Assembly: GCF_012516315.1 (NCBI RefSeq) | Contig: NZ_CP051185.1 | Span: forward strand, 2,097,403-2,161,402 | Direction: 5' to 3' | DNA length: 64,000 nt | Source of the DNA: Limnospira fusiformis SAG 85.79 | Lineage (GTDB): Bacteria; Cyanobacteriota; Cyanobacteriia; Cyanobacteriales; Microcoleaceae | Shown here: in pieces, positions 16,405 through 25,201 of the stretch | How positions within the stretch are numbered: the stretch's first letter is position 1 | Layout of the letters: each line of letters begins with the position of its first letter | The notes under the pieces: model-generated | The model's database searches: none | Told to the model about the DNA's origin: nothing | The model's input: the letters and a program-made list of their open reading frames with translations, nothing else | Translations under genes and position numbers: made by a program

Positions 16405-16674
16405 TCAGCTTGTATCACCAGCCACCATCCCATAATGTTCCTGGGAAGCTAAAGATACTAGGACTAAATCAAGGTGCCAGGGTTCGGAAGTCTTAGATGA
16501 CAGGAGAAGATATACTCGCCAAAACTGATCCCCATCGTGGTGGTTATGGGGATAGGCGATCGCCTCAATAATCCAGGATTTGATGATTTTAGCTAACAAC
16601 ACATTTGGCTGATGATTGGGAAAACCCTTAACCCATCGCCAACCTACAGCGGACGGATCCCTTGCAACTCCCAT
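16405..16674 (-). CDS. Small hypothetical protein
   Basis: 89 codons from ATG. Codon use looks natural and includes a HIP1 octamer in frame, and the peptide is Trp/His-rich (WRWVKGFPNHQ, PHNHHDGDQFWRVYLLL). No family recognised. It sits in a poorly coding stretch between the pentapeptide gene and the GHL10 gene, so it may be a remnant of a larger gene. A short open frame on the other strand (16680-16817) abuts it. Confidence 0.4.
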   Translation of the reverse strand: MGVARDPSAVGWRWVKGFPNHQPNVLLAKIIKSWIIEAIAYPHNHHDGDQFWRVYLLLSSKTSEPWHLDLVLVSLASQEHYGMVAGDTS

Positions 16675-17044
16675 AAAGTGTGTATTCCTTACCCCAATAC
16701 CCAGGTCAAACTCTGATTGAACCTAAGACAGGAGCACCCATCTGGGGAATTAGTCGATTTATGCTATTAACTTTGATGCAGCAGCAGCCAGAACATTTAG
16801 GACATCCACTATCCTGAAACCTGGGAGGTGGACTCTTTTGGGCCCCTATTCCCTGTTCCCTATTCCCTGTTTGCTGCTATACATTGTTAAAATTGCCCCT
16901 TAACTAAAGATAATAGCTGAGGGATATACTGAGCAAGACTGCCCTCAAATCAATTTGAGAAATGGGGAACAGTCTACGGATTGGCGGGTTCATTCCCCGA
17001 AAATCCTCAATATGAAAACCAAGTTACTGGCAACCGGAGGGACT
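16675..17044. other. Weakly coding intergenic stretch
   Basis: 370 bases. A 45-codon plus-strand frame from GTG 16680 to TGA 16817 reads like protein (PGQTLIEPKTGAPIWGISR) but lacks a ribosome site and may be a gene remnant. A short heptanucleotide-type repeat (units CCTATTC/CCTGTTC) lies at 16845-16871. The rest, up to the GHL10 start, has no clear signal. Confidence 0.4.
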
Positions 17045-18097
17045 ATGGAAGTTCGTGGGATTTGGCTAACTACTACTGATAGCAGGGTTCTCTACTCTAG
17101 GGCAACTATTGCTGAAGCAATGGACTTTTTAGCCGACACAGGCTTTAATGTCGTGTTTCCAGTGGTTTGGAATAAAGGGGTCACTCTCTATAAATCTCAG
17201 GTGATGAGCCAAAAATTTGGCGTTGAGATTGATTTTTATGTTCGCGGACGTGACCCTCTCGCCGAAGTGATTGAGGAAGCCCATCGCGTCGGACTCAAGG
17301 TGATACCCTGGTTTGAGTATGGGTTTGCTAGTTCCTATCAACAGAATGGGGGCCGCATCCTTAACCAAAAACCTAACTGGTCGGCGATTAATTCCCAGGG
17401 GGGTATGGTGGTGAAAAATGGCTTTGAGTGGATGAATGCCTTTGATAGCGAAGTTCAGGACTTTATTATGAGTCTGATTTTGGAGGTCGTCCGTAAATAT
17501 AATATTGATGGCATTCAAGGCGATGATAGACTCCCCGCCTTACCTTCGGAAGGGGGATATGATCAGCAAACGGTGCAGCGTTATGTCAAAGAGTTTGGCC
17601 GTCAACCTCCCCTACATCATAAGGACTCTCAATGGCTACAGTGGCGCGCTAATATTCTCACCGATTTTCTGGCGCGGATTAAACGAGAGGTTAAGGCTAT
17701 TAAACCCAATTTGATTGTTTCTATGTCTCCTAGTGTTTATAGTTGGGGATTAAATGAATACCTCCAGGATTATATTGCTTGGATTGACCGCGATTTGGTA
17801 GATATGATTCACCCGCAACTTTACCGCCGCAATTTTTGGAGCTATAAGGGGTTGGTTGATCAGTTGGTTGATGTTCAATTCCGAGATTGGCAATTGCCTA
17901 AATTGTCCCCAGGAGTTTTGATTAAAGTGGGGTCCTACCGAATTAGTGCCGATGAACTTTTAAAGTCTATTGACTACAACCGACATCGCGGCGTGAAAGG
18001 GGAGGTTTTATTCTTTTATGAAGGACTCCGGGAAAATAATGATGAGTTGGCTAAAGCACTCCGCCGAGGACCTTATGCTACTCGGGCTCGTTTATAG
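17045..18097 (+). CDS. Glycosyl hydrolase-like 10 (GHL10/DUF4015-type) protein
   Basis: 350 residues from ATG 17045, preceded by GGAGG; upstream starts at 17012 or 16955 are possible. MEVRGIWLTTTDSRVLYSR begins a TIM-barrel domain of the GHL10 family (PF02638 type). Conserved acidic patches include WFEYGFAS and NIDGIQGDDRLP, where the catalytic Glu/Asp would lie, and LIVSMSPSVYSWG and DMIHPQLYRR are strand ends. Probably a glycosidase acting on cell-wall or exopolysaccharide glycans. No signal peptide is seen from this start. Followed by a glycosyltransferase. Confidence 0.85.
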   Translation: MEVRGIWLTTTDSRVLYSRATIAEAMDFLADTGFNVVFPVVWNKGVTLYKSQVMSQKFGVEIDFYVRGRDPLAEVIEEAHRVGLKVIPWFEYGFASSYQQNGGRILNQKPNWSAINSQGGMVVKNGFEWMNAFDSEVQDFIMSLILEVVRKYNIDGIQGDDRLPALPSEGGYDQQTVQRYVKEFGRQPPLHHKDSQWLQWRANILTDFLARIKREVKAIKPNLIVSMSPSVYSWGLNEYLQDYIAWIDRDLVDMIHPQLYRRNFWSYKGLVDQLVDVQFRDWQLPKLSPGVLIKVGSYRISADELLKSIDYNRHRGVKGEVLFFYEGLRENNDELAKALRRGPYATRARL

Positions 18098-18310
18098 ATG
18101 ATATTGACTTAAAAAAACTGGCTATTTTCAGCAGAGATGACGCGATTTTGTGACGGCTTATTATGGGGATATTTAACCATAATTAAACGCTGTAACTTTA
18201 ACTGCCTCTCTGTTGGATGATAGCTGCTGCTATTCCTTCGCCTCTATGAGAGGGGGTTGATGGTTCTCCTGGTTGGGAAATATATGGTAATTAATTGTTA
18301 GGATTTGGTC

Positions 18311-19153
18311 ATGTATGATAGCCGGGAAGTCACCATAGACACTCCCTTAGTTAGTGTGTGTATTCCCACCTACAATGGGGAGAGGTTTGTGGCTGAGGCT
18401 ATTTCTACTGTTTTATATCAAACTTATCCCGGAATTGAGTTGATTATTTCTGATGATGGTTCGACAGATGAAACTGTGGCGATCGCTAATTTTTTTAGGG
18501 AAAATTCATCTCTGGAAATTCGAGTAATTACTAATCAGAATCAGCGGGGAATTGCGGGGAATTGTAATCATTGTATTACTCAGGCTCAGGGTAAATATAT
18601 TAAGTTCCTATTTCAAGATGATTTGTTGGCTCCAGAATGCCTAGAAAAAATGGTTGGCTTGGCTGAAACTTACCCGGAAATATCCTTAGTATTTTCCCGG
18701 CGAGAAATGTTTTTTAACCAAGGGGCAGAAAGTGACCCATATCTAATCATGGTTTATCAGGATTTCCAGGATTTGGCGGCGGGTTGGTCTCAATTAAAAC
18801 CTGTGCAATGGGGTAGAGATTTATTGTCAGACCCGCGATTATTTGAACATCCCATTAATAAAATTGGCGAACCCACTACGGTTTTACTCCGTCGGGAAGT
18901 ATGCGATCGCTTAGGAGGATTTGACCCCCATTTAAACCAATTAGTTGATTTGGATTTATGGTGGCGAATTATGGCAGAATATCAGGTGGGTTTTATTGAT
19001 GAAACTTTATCTTATTTTCGGCTACATCAGCATCAAAAAACCTATCAAAATATCCAGGAAGGGACAGATACAGATCTTCACTTTTTTGCCAAGGTTTCCT
19101 CTCACCCAGACTATGATTTTTTGCCCTTAAACATCAGGCAAAAACTACATTAA
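18311..19153 (+). CDS. Family 2 glycosyltransferase
   Basis: 280 residues from ATG 18311 (AGGA 7 nt upstream). GT-A fold: VSVCIPTYNGERFVAEAI nucleotide-binding start, SDDGSTDET, then FQDDLLAPECLEKM, which takes the place of the DxD metal site; LVDLDLWWRIM is the acceptor-side ED/WW motif. Transfers a sugar from a nucleotide sugar, probably for surface polysaccharide. No membrane span. A single gene between the GHL10 and RTX-repeat genes. Confidence 0.85.
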   Translation: MYDSREVTIDTPLVSVCIPTYNGERFVAEAISTVLYQTYPGIELIISDDGSTDETVAIANFFRENSSLEIRVITNQNQRGIAGNCNHCITQAQGKYIKFLFQDDLLAPECLEKMVGLAETYPEISLVFSRREMFFNQGAESDPYLIMVYQDFQDLAAGWSQLKPVQWGRDLLSDPRLFEHPINKIGEPTTVLLRREVCDRLGGFDPHLNQLVDLDLWWRIMAEYQVGFIDETLSYFRLHQHQKTYQNIQEGTDTDLHFFAKVSSHPDYDFLPLNIRQKLH

Positions 19154-19274
19154 ACCTGACCAGTTACATCAATCTTCAGTCCCTCTCACCTCACGGGAAA
19201 CAAATCTATCAAGATTTTGTCAATAAACTTGGTAAAGTTTAAGCAGATATGGTTTTGAAAAGGAGTCCCCAATT

Positions 19275-20057
19275 ATGACCAGCTTTCTCACCCCTAGCGC
19301 TAACTTAGGTATATTCGGAGTTAATGCTTTATTGGGTTCCCCTGGAGATGATATAATTTTTGCAACTCCAGGTCAGTCTTTACCGTTTCCTGATGGGATT
19401 TTATTACTAGCAGGAAATGATAGCCTCCAAGCAGGTCACATCACGGATCCCTTACTGGTCAATGGCAACCAAGGCAATGATACCATTAGTGGGGGAAGCA
19501 ATAATGATACACTGTTCGGGGGGCAAGGAGATGATTTCTTGTATGGTGGACCCGGTAATGATCTCTTATTTGGAAATTTAGGGGATGATTTATTAGAGGG
19601 TGGTCCGGGAAATGATACCATTTATGGCGGTCAGGGAAATGACACGATCCGGGGAAATGATGGCGATAATCTCTTATTTGGAGATTTGGGTAATGATTTT
19701 CTCTACGGAGGCGCGGGTCGCAATACCCTGATCGGTGGTGAGGGTGATGATACCTATTTCTTAGACCCCATACATAGGAGTTCACAACTGCGAGATGTTG
19801 ATGAAATTCGCGGTTTTAATGTGGTCAATAATCCGTTTTTTGGTGATAAAATTGCTGTCCCGGTGGGAACTCGCATTGATGAATTGAGTTTAGAACGCGA
19901 TCGCCCCGATTTGCGCCCCAGCCAAAATGATGTCAATGGTAACGGCTTAAATGACATTATTCTTGAGCTGGAAAACGGAGATTTTCTGGGGGTTCTGATT
20001 AACGATGGCAACCTGCCGCGACGGTTGCTGTTGGATATCGATTTTATTTTCATCTAA
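19275..20057 (+). CDS. RTX-type calcium-binding repeat protein
   Basis: 260 residues. Residues about 60-165 are tandem nonapeptides of the GGxGxDxLx type ([20 protein letters not shown]), which bind Ca2+ in a parallel beta-roll. The N-terminus lacks a Sec signal, as expected for type I secretion, and the last ~80 residues are a non-repeat domain that may carry the secretion signal. AAGGAG precedes the ATG. No catalytic domain is present; it may be a cell-surface or secreted structural protein. Confidence 0.85.
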   Translation: MTSFLTPSANLGIFGVNALLGSPGDDIIFATPGQSLPFPDGILLLAGNDSLQAGHITDPLLVNGNQGNDTISGGSNNDTLFGGQGDDFLYGGPGNDLLFGNLGDDLLEGGPGNDTIYGGQGNDTIRGNDGDNLLFGDLGNDFLYGGAGRNTLIGGEGDDTYFLDPIHRSSQLRDVDEIRGFNVVNNPFFGDKIAVPVGTRIDELSLERDRPDLRPSQNDVNGNGLNDIILELENGDFLGVLINDGNLPRRLLLDIDFIFI

Positions 20058-20141
20058 AATGGGTTAAAATGGCATCTAACTTGGGAAGTCTCGTGAATTG
20101 ATGAGAGTCAACCCCCAAAGTCCTCAAATCAGGTGTTTTAT

Positions 20142-21086
20142 ATGGATAACCATGCCAAGCCCAGCGTTTTTACATCCCCCAAAATAGTCCGGTTTTGTTT
20201 TTCGGCGATGCTGTTATTAATGGGAACAACCGCCACCCAGGCGACAGCTACAGCAGAGGTAATTACTAAAATTCAGGAACTCGGTAGCGATAACCGACAA
20301 CATCGACTAGCGGCGGTGAAAGTGTTAAAACAAATGGGGTCTACTGTGGTTCCGGTTTTGGTGGAAGCCTTAGAAGACCCAGACCCGGCTATCCGTCGCA
20401 GCGCGGCCTATGGTTTGGGGGTAATGGGTTTACAGGACTCCCACGCGATCGCCGCTTTGCTATCTCACCTAAAAGACCCAGACCCGGCGGTGAGAATGGA
20501 TGTGGCTGTTGCGCTTCAGCAATTGGGGCCTGCTTCTGATCAGATCCAAAAAACGGCGATCGCTGATTTTATCGAAGCCCTCAACCATGAAGATAAGGCG
20601 GTCAGGGAAGGGGCAACTTTTGCCTTGGGAACTCTGGGAAAAGAAGCAGCCCCGGCGGTCCCTCAGTTAATTGCTGCCCTCAAGGATAGTGATGAGGAGG
20701 TGAGGATTAGCGCGGCTATCGCCCTGCGGCGCATCGGTTCTCCGGCAGTTCCTGCCCTCACTAAGGCACTTACGGACGCAGATATGCAAGTTCGCACCAA
20801 AGCGGCTTTCGCCCTCGGTAAGATTGAATCAGCCCTGATTCCAGCTATGACCGCCGCCCTGGAAAATAGCGATCGCCAACTGCATCAGAATGTGGCTAAA
20901 TCCCCGGAAAAGACCACCAATCGAAGGGTTGAGGCTAATCGTCCCTTTCCGGTCGGTTCTCAGCCTATCCGCCCTAACACCAGTCCGAGTCCTTCCCCTA
21001 GAGGTTCTCAGCCTATCCGTCCTAATTCCAGTCTCCGTCGGTCTCCTGGGGGGGGCTCCGCCTATCCCCCTAACCAGCAGATCTAG
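20142..21086 (+). CDS. Secreted HEAT-repeat protein
   Basis: 314 residues from ATG 20142. A hydrophobic N-terminal segment (IVRFCFSAMLLLMGTTATQA) is probably a signal peptide. Then come about five HEAT/PBS-lyase-like repeats, for example DPDPAIRRSAAYGLGVMG and DSDEEVRISAAIALRRIG. The C-terminal 60 residues are Pro/Ser/Arg-rich low complexity with two GSQPIRPN units. HEAT repeats mediate protein binding; despite resembling phycobilin lyases, export would argue against that role. A C-rich/G-rich hairpin follows near 21110-21128. Confidence 0.75.
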   Translation: MDNHAKPSVFTSPKIVRFCFSAMLLLMGTTATQATATAEVITKIQELGSDNRQHRLAAVKVLKQMGSTVVPVLVEALEDPDPAIRRSAAYGLGVMGLQDSHAIAALLSHLKDPDPAVRMDVAVALQQLGPASDQIQKTAIADFIEALNHEDKAVREGATFALGTLGKEAAPAVPQLIAALKDSDEEVRISAAIALRRIGSPAVPALTKALTDADMQVRTKAAFALGKIESALIPAMTAALENSDRQLHQNVAKSPEKTTNRRVEANRPFPVGSQPIRPNTSPSPSPRGSQPIRPNSSLRRSPGGGSAYPPNQQI

Positions 21087-21148
21087 CAATTCTACTGTGG
21101 GTTATCTGTCCCCCCCCCTCCAGGGGGGCTTCATCACTGAGACCAATC

Positions 21149-23167
21149 ATGACGGATCAAATAATTTCTCCTGATGTTGAGTTGGCGACTTTTCATTGTC
21201 AGTTAGGGTCGCAATTCCTGGAGTCGGGACGGTTGGCGGCGGCGGAGTCTGAATATCAAAAAGCGATCGCTATTTGTCCAGGTCTGACTAATGCTTACTT
21301 GGGCTATGGTGCTTTATTGTTGTTGCAAAATCAACCACAACAGGCTATAAACACCTATGAAAAAGCCCTTGAATACACCAGCACCCCCCCGGAAATTCTT
21401 TCAGCCCTAGGGTTGGCTTGGTTAGCCCTAGGAAATGAACCCCAAGGCTATTATTATCTAGGATTGTCAGCCTCTTATAGTTGTGACTATCAAACAGCTA
21501 TTAATTACTATAATCAGTATTTGGCAAATTGTCAAGAGTACGAATCATCTATTAATCTGGAAGTTAAGGTAAACCTGGCTAACTGTTATCAACGGCTAAA
21601 TCAATATAATTATGCAGCGGCTATCTATCGCGGTTTAATTGATGAATTCCCTCAAGTTGTGGAACTCTATGCTAACTTGATTTTATCATTGTCAGAAATC
21701 GGCGAAATGGCGGAAGCTATAACTATGGCGACTGTGGCTGTTAACAATTTTCCAGATCAGATTTCTCTGAAGTTTGCCAAATTGCGATTATTCCCGATCA
21801 TCTACAATACTACTGCGGAAATTTTCGCCTCTCGACAAGGGTTTGCTAAAGACCTCAACGCCATTATTGAGGAAACCTCGATTTTTGATAATGCTACCCT
21901 CCAGGCTGTGGGAGAAGGGACAAATTTTTATCTGCAATATCAGGGAGATGAACAGTTATTTAAAGGTGGTTTGTCTGAAAAAAACTTACAGCGCCAATAT
22001 GGGAATTTTTTACATCGGGTAATGGTCGCCCACTATCCCCAATGGCGAGAAGCACCGCCCCCTAGACGCAGGGCAAAATCTGATAAAATTCGAGTTGGTT
22101 ATATCTGTTCGTTTTTACAATGGCACACGGTGGGTAATCTATTTTTAGGATGGGTGAAAAATAGCGATCGCCAAAAGTTTCAGGTCTACTGTTATTATAC
22201 CGGACAGGAAGCGGATCAGATTACGGATTTATATCAACAATATTCGGAGGGATTTTATCATATCTATAATAACATTGAACAAGTCAGCCAACAAATTTAT
22301 AGCGATCGCCTGGATATTCTGGTATTTTTAGAGTTGGGAATGTGTCCGCAAACCCTACAAATAGCCGGACTAAAACTCGCCCCTATTTATTGTGCTACCT
22401 GGGGACATCCAGCCACTACAGGATTACCAACTATCGATTATTTTATCTCCGCTGAATTGCTGGAACCTGCTCACGCCGAAACTTACTACAACGAACATTT
22501 AATTTGTTTACCTAATTTAGGGATTTACCTAGACCAGCCATCATTTCCCCCCTTAGAAAAATCTCGGTCAGATTGGCAGATATCCGCCCATGATATCATC
22601 TATTTATCCTGTCAGTCTCTGTTTAAATATTTACCCCAATATGATGATATTTATGGTAAAATTGCCCAACGGGTACATCAATCTAAATTTGTATTTATCT
22701 CCCATTGGTATCAGGAAGTTACCGCCAAATTCCAAAAGCGTCTGTATGCTGCTTTTGACAAATTGGGTTTGTCGGGGGAAGATTACTGTCTATTTTTGCC
22801 CCGTTTAAATTATGCCGAATATCTGCAATTACAGAGTTTGGCTGATGTGGGTTTAGATACGTTTCAGTTTACCGGATTTGCGACTACCTTAGATGCGATC
22901 GCTGCTAATTTACCCCTAGTCACTCATGAGGGTACAATCATGAGAAGTCGCCAGTCAGCGGGGATTTTACGGCGCTTAGGAGTTACCGAAACCATCGCCT
23001 ATTCCGAAAGCGAATATATAGAAATTGCGGTAAAATTAGGGTTAGACCATGAAACCAGAACCGCCATTAAACAGAAAATCAAAAACCGTCGATTTCGTCT
23101 GTATAATGATTTAAAATGTATTGAGGGATTAGAAGAATTTTATCAAACTTGTGTCCCAGTTAAATAG
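21149..23167 (+). CDS. TPR protein with SPINDLY/OGT-like glycosyltransferase domain
   Basis: 672 residues. N-terminal tetratricopeptide repeats (about 10-240, for example FLESGRLAAAESEYQKAI and YGALLLLQNQPQQAINTYEK) are followed by a GT41-like region (about 300-670): KIRVGYICSFLQWHTVGN, LDILVFLELGMCPQTLQ, LAPIYCATWGHPATTGLPT, and ATTLDAIAANLPLVTHEG near the end. This matches bacterial O-GlcNAc-transferase-like/SPINDLY proteins that glycosylate Ser/Thr of target proteins; substrate unknown. The HEAT protein before it is 62 bp upstream and could be a partner. Confidence 0.87.
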   Translation: MTDQIISPDVELATFHCQLGSQFLESGRLAAAESEYQKAIAICPGLTNAYLGYGALLLLQNQPQQAINTYEKALEYTSTPPEILSALGLAWLALGNEPQGYYYLGLSASYSCDYQTAINYYNQYLANCQEYESSINLEVKVNLANCYQRLNQYNYAAAIYRGLIDEFPQVVELYANLILSLSEIGEMAEAITMATVAVNNFPDQISLKFAKLRLFPIIYNTTAEIFASRQGFAKDLNAIIEETSIFDNATLQAVGEGTNFYLQYQGDEQLFKGGLSEKNLQRQYGNFLHRVMVAHYPQWREAPPPRRRAKSDKIRVGYICSFLQWHTVGNLFLGWVKNSDRQKFQVYCYYTGQEADQITDLYQQYSEGFYHIYNNIEQVSQQIYSDRLDILVFLELGMCPQTLQIAGLKLAPIYCATWGHPATTGLPTIDYFISAELLEPAHAETYYNEHLICLPNLGIYLDQPSFPPLEKSRSDWQISAHDIIYLSCQSLFKYLPQYDDIYGKIAQRVHQSKFVFISHWYQEVTAKFQKRLYAAFDKLGLSGEDYCLFLPRLNYAEYLQLQSLADVGLDTFQFTGFATTLDAIAANLPLVTHEGTIMRSRQSAGILRRLGVTETIAYSESEYIEIAVKLGLDHETRTAIKQKIKNRRFRLYNDLKCIEGLEEFYQTCVPVK

Positions 23168-23227
23168 GCTCAATTCCGGTAGGGTTGATTATAGTTAGAT
23201 GTCAATATTTGCGAGTGATATAATTAT

Positions 23228-23716
23228 ATGGGTTCGTCAATTTTAGTTAATTTAAGAGAGGCATTTTTAACCGCCCCAGGATTTTGGGAAAGTTGCCTTA
23301 ATCCTAAATTAGGTAATTGGTGTAAATTAGTAGAAGGAATAGACCGCAGTCAGACTGATGGTTATTCGATTGAGGGACCTTTTGTCAGTCAAATTGACCA
23401 ATCAGCTTTACAGGTTCCGGGATTATATCTTTATTGTCAAAAAGGAAGGCGAAAACGGGGAAATTGCGATCGCTTATATACCCTCTTTGTGTTGGAACCT
23501 GACGGGACGGTGAAAGTAATTCATGAAATGAAAACCGCCAGCCGCGACTGGGCGATTGAATTATGGCCGCCAATAGAAGCCTATTTTAATAGTCAAACCC
23601 AGTCGGTAGAAAAACGCCGTCAACAGTTATTAGCGGAAATTGAATCTTTGGAATTTCAACTGAGTCAGCGGCGGTCAGAATTATTAGCTTTAGAAACTAA
23701 TTATGACGGGGAATAG
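23228..23716 (+). CDS. Hypothetical protein with C-terminal coiled coil
   Basis: 162 residues. A globular N-terminal part (about 1-120, with conserved-looking WESCLNPKLGNWCKLVEG and FVLEPDGTVKVIHEM) is followed by a coiled coil (KRRQQLLAEIESLEFQLSQR). No known motif, signal or membrane span. Convergent with the era operon. Unknown function. Confidence 0.65.
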   Translation: MGSSILVNLREAFLTAPGFWESCLNPKLGNWCKLVEGIDRSQTDGYSIEGPFVSQIDQSALQVPGLYLYCQKGRRKRGNCDRLYTLFVLEPDGTVKVIHEMKTASRDWAIELWPPIEAYFNSQTQSVEKRRQQLLAEIESLEFQLSQRRSELLALETNYDGE

Positions 23717-23753
23717 GCACGAAAATCGACCAATTGAAGGCGGCTTGGTAAAA

Positions 23754-24152
23754 TTAGTAATAACGGACTAAGGCGACTCGTCCAAAACGCTGATCAATTT
23801 CTATAGCCCTGATCTCAATTTCGGGAATTGCAGGATTAGCATAAATAGTGGTTTCTCCGAGAGGTAAAGATAAACAGCAATTAAATATAGGCTGTCGGTG
23901 TTCTGGGGGTAAAAATTTATCCTCTCCCATAGCCATAACTGCGGCATTACAAAAAGAAAGCTGACCCTCTAAATTCAGAACCCCAGCCGGAGTAGTAAAC
24001 TGTTCACACCAGCGGAGAGTTAAAAACCATTTCGCGTCTGACAGTCTTTTAAATACGCGATCTGGCTTCGGATATTGCAGGACTTTATATCCTCCTTGAA
24101 TAGCCACAACAGTGCCGCCCAAAAAACCAAATATAGTGCCGATATCGCTCAT
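23754..24152 (-). CDS. Hypothetical protein downstream of era
   Basis: 132 residues. The N-terminal segment IGTIFGFLGGTVVAIQGGY is hydrophobic and could be a membrane anchor; the rest is a small soluble domain with several Cys (WCEQF, FCNAAV, FNCCLSL). It starts 9 bp after era ends, so is in the same transcript. No family recognised. Confidence 0.65.
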   Translation of the reverse strand: MSDIGTIFGFLGGTVVAIQGGYKVLQYPKPDRVFKRLSDAKWFLTLRWCEQFTTPAGVLNLEGQLSFCNAAVMAMGEDKFLPPEHRQPIFNCCLSLPLGETTIYANPAIPEIEIRAIEIDQRFGRVALVRYY

Positions 24153-24161
24153 ATTCCCCCC

Positions 24162-25094
24162 CTATTCTTCGACCCGATAACCCAACTCAGCCAACTGATT
24201 TCGCGACTGTCGCCACTTAGGTTGAACGCGCACAAACAACTCGAGATAAACCTTTCCATCTACTAACTTTTGAATTTGTTGGCGGGCGGCGCTACCAATA
24301 GTTTTGAGCATTTGTCCGCCCTTCCCAATTAAAATGCCTTTTTGGGAAAGACGTTCGACATGAATGGTGGCTAAAATGCGGGTAATCTTAACATCTTCCT
24401 CTACTTTATCAATAGCGATCGCCACAGAGTGCGGTACTTCCTCGCGGGTGTGTAGCAAAATCTGTTCACGAATTAACTCACCCATAATAAACCTTTCCGG
24501 TTGGTCAGTCACTAAATCGGGAGGGTAATAATAGGGACCGGGATCTAAACTGTTAATTAACAGATTTTGTAATGTTTCTAGCCCCGCACCAGTAGAGGCA
24601 GAAAACTTGACCATTTGCCATTGATTAGCTTCAGCGAACTGCTGATAACTCTGGTCGATCGCCTCATATTGATCTGGCTGTAAGTCCCACTTATTTAAAC
24701 CCAAAATCACGGGGACTTTAGTATGAGTCAGTAAATCGACGATATAGCGATCGCCACCCCCCGACATCACCGAACTATCCACCACAAAGACTAACACATC
24801 CACCGAGGCGATCGCCAATTTGGCATTCTTTACCAACACCTTACCTAACTGATGATGTGGCTTATGAATTCCCGGCGTATCGACGAAAATAATTTGAGCG
24901 GACTCAGTAGTAAGAATTCCCCGTAAGCGGTTACGAGTAGTTTGAGCGATAGGAGAAGTAATCGCAATTTTCTGTCCTACCAACTTATTCATCAGAGTTG
25001 ATTTCCCCACATTGGGGCGGCCGATAATGCCGACAAAACCTGATTTGTAGCCTGCTGGCGCGACCGGAATACTCACCGGAAACATAGAGTCCAT
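24162..25094 (-). CDS. era: GTPase Era
   Basis: 310 residues. Assembly factor for the 30S subunit that binds the 3' end of 16S rRNA. G-motifs in order: GRPNVGKST, the switch-I Thr region TTRNRL, DTPGIHKPHHQLG and NKWD. The C-terminal KH domain has GILIGKGGQMLKTIG. A short Pro-rich N-terminal extension precedes the G domain. First gene of a two-gene operon. Confidence 0.96.
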   Translation of the reverse strand: MDSMFPVSIPVAPAGYKSGFVGIIGRPNVGKSTLMNKLVGQKIAITSPIAQTTRNRLRGILTTESAQIIFVDTPGIHKPHHQLGKVLVKNAKLAIASVDVLVFVVDSSVMSGGGDRYIVDLLTHTKVPVILGLNKWDLQPDQYEAIDQSYQQFAEANQWQMVKFSASTGAGLETLQNLLINSLDPGPYYYPPDLVTDQPERFIMGELIREQILLHTREEVPHSVAIAIDKVEEDVKITRILATIHVERLSQKGILIGKGGQMLKTIGSAARQQIQKLVDGKVYLELFVRVQPKWRQSRNQLAELGYRVEE

Positions 25095-25201
25095 CTTTCC
25101 AATTACCTAAAATTTTGATAAAATTGATATGTGGCTAACTGATCAGATTCAATCGTAAATACTGATCGAGTTGGTCAGTTCGTGGATCGAGAGGAAACAT
25201 A

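Noticed and set aside
19436-20053. Several minus-strand frames opposite the RTX and HEAT genes
   Set aside because: Shadow frames caused by repetitive GGxGxD and GC-rich codons; no ribosome sites, peptides are Pro/Ser/His-rich artefacts.
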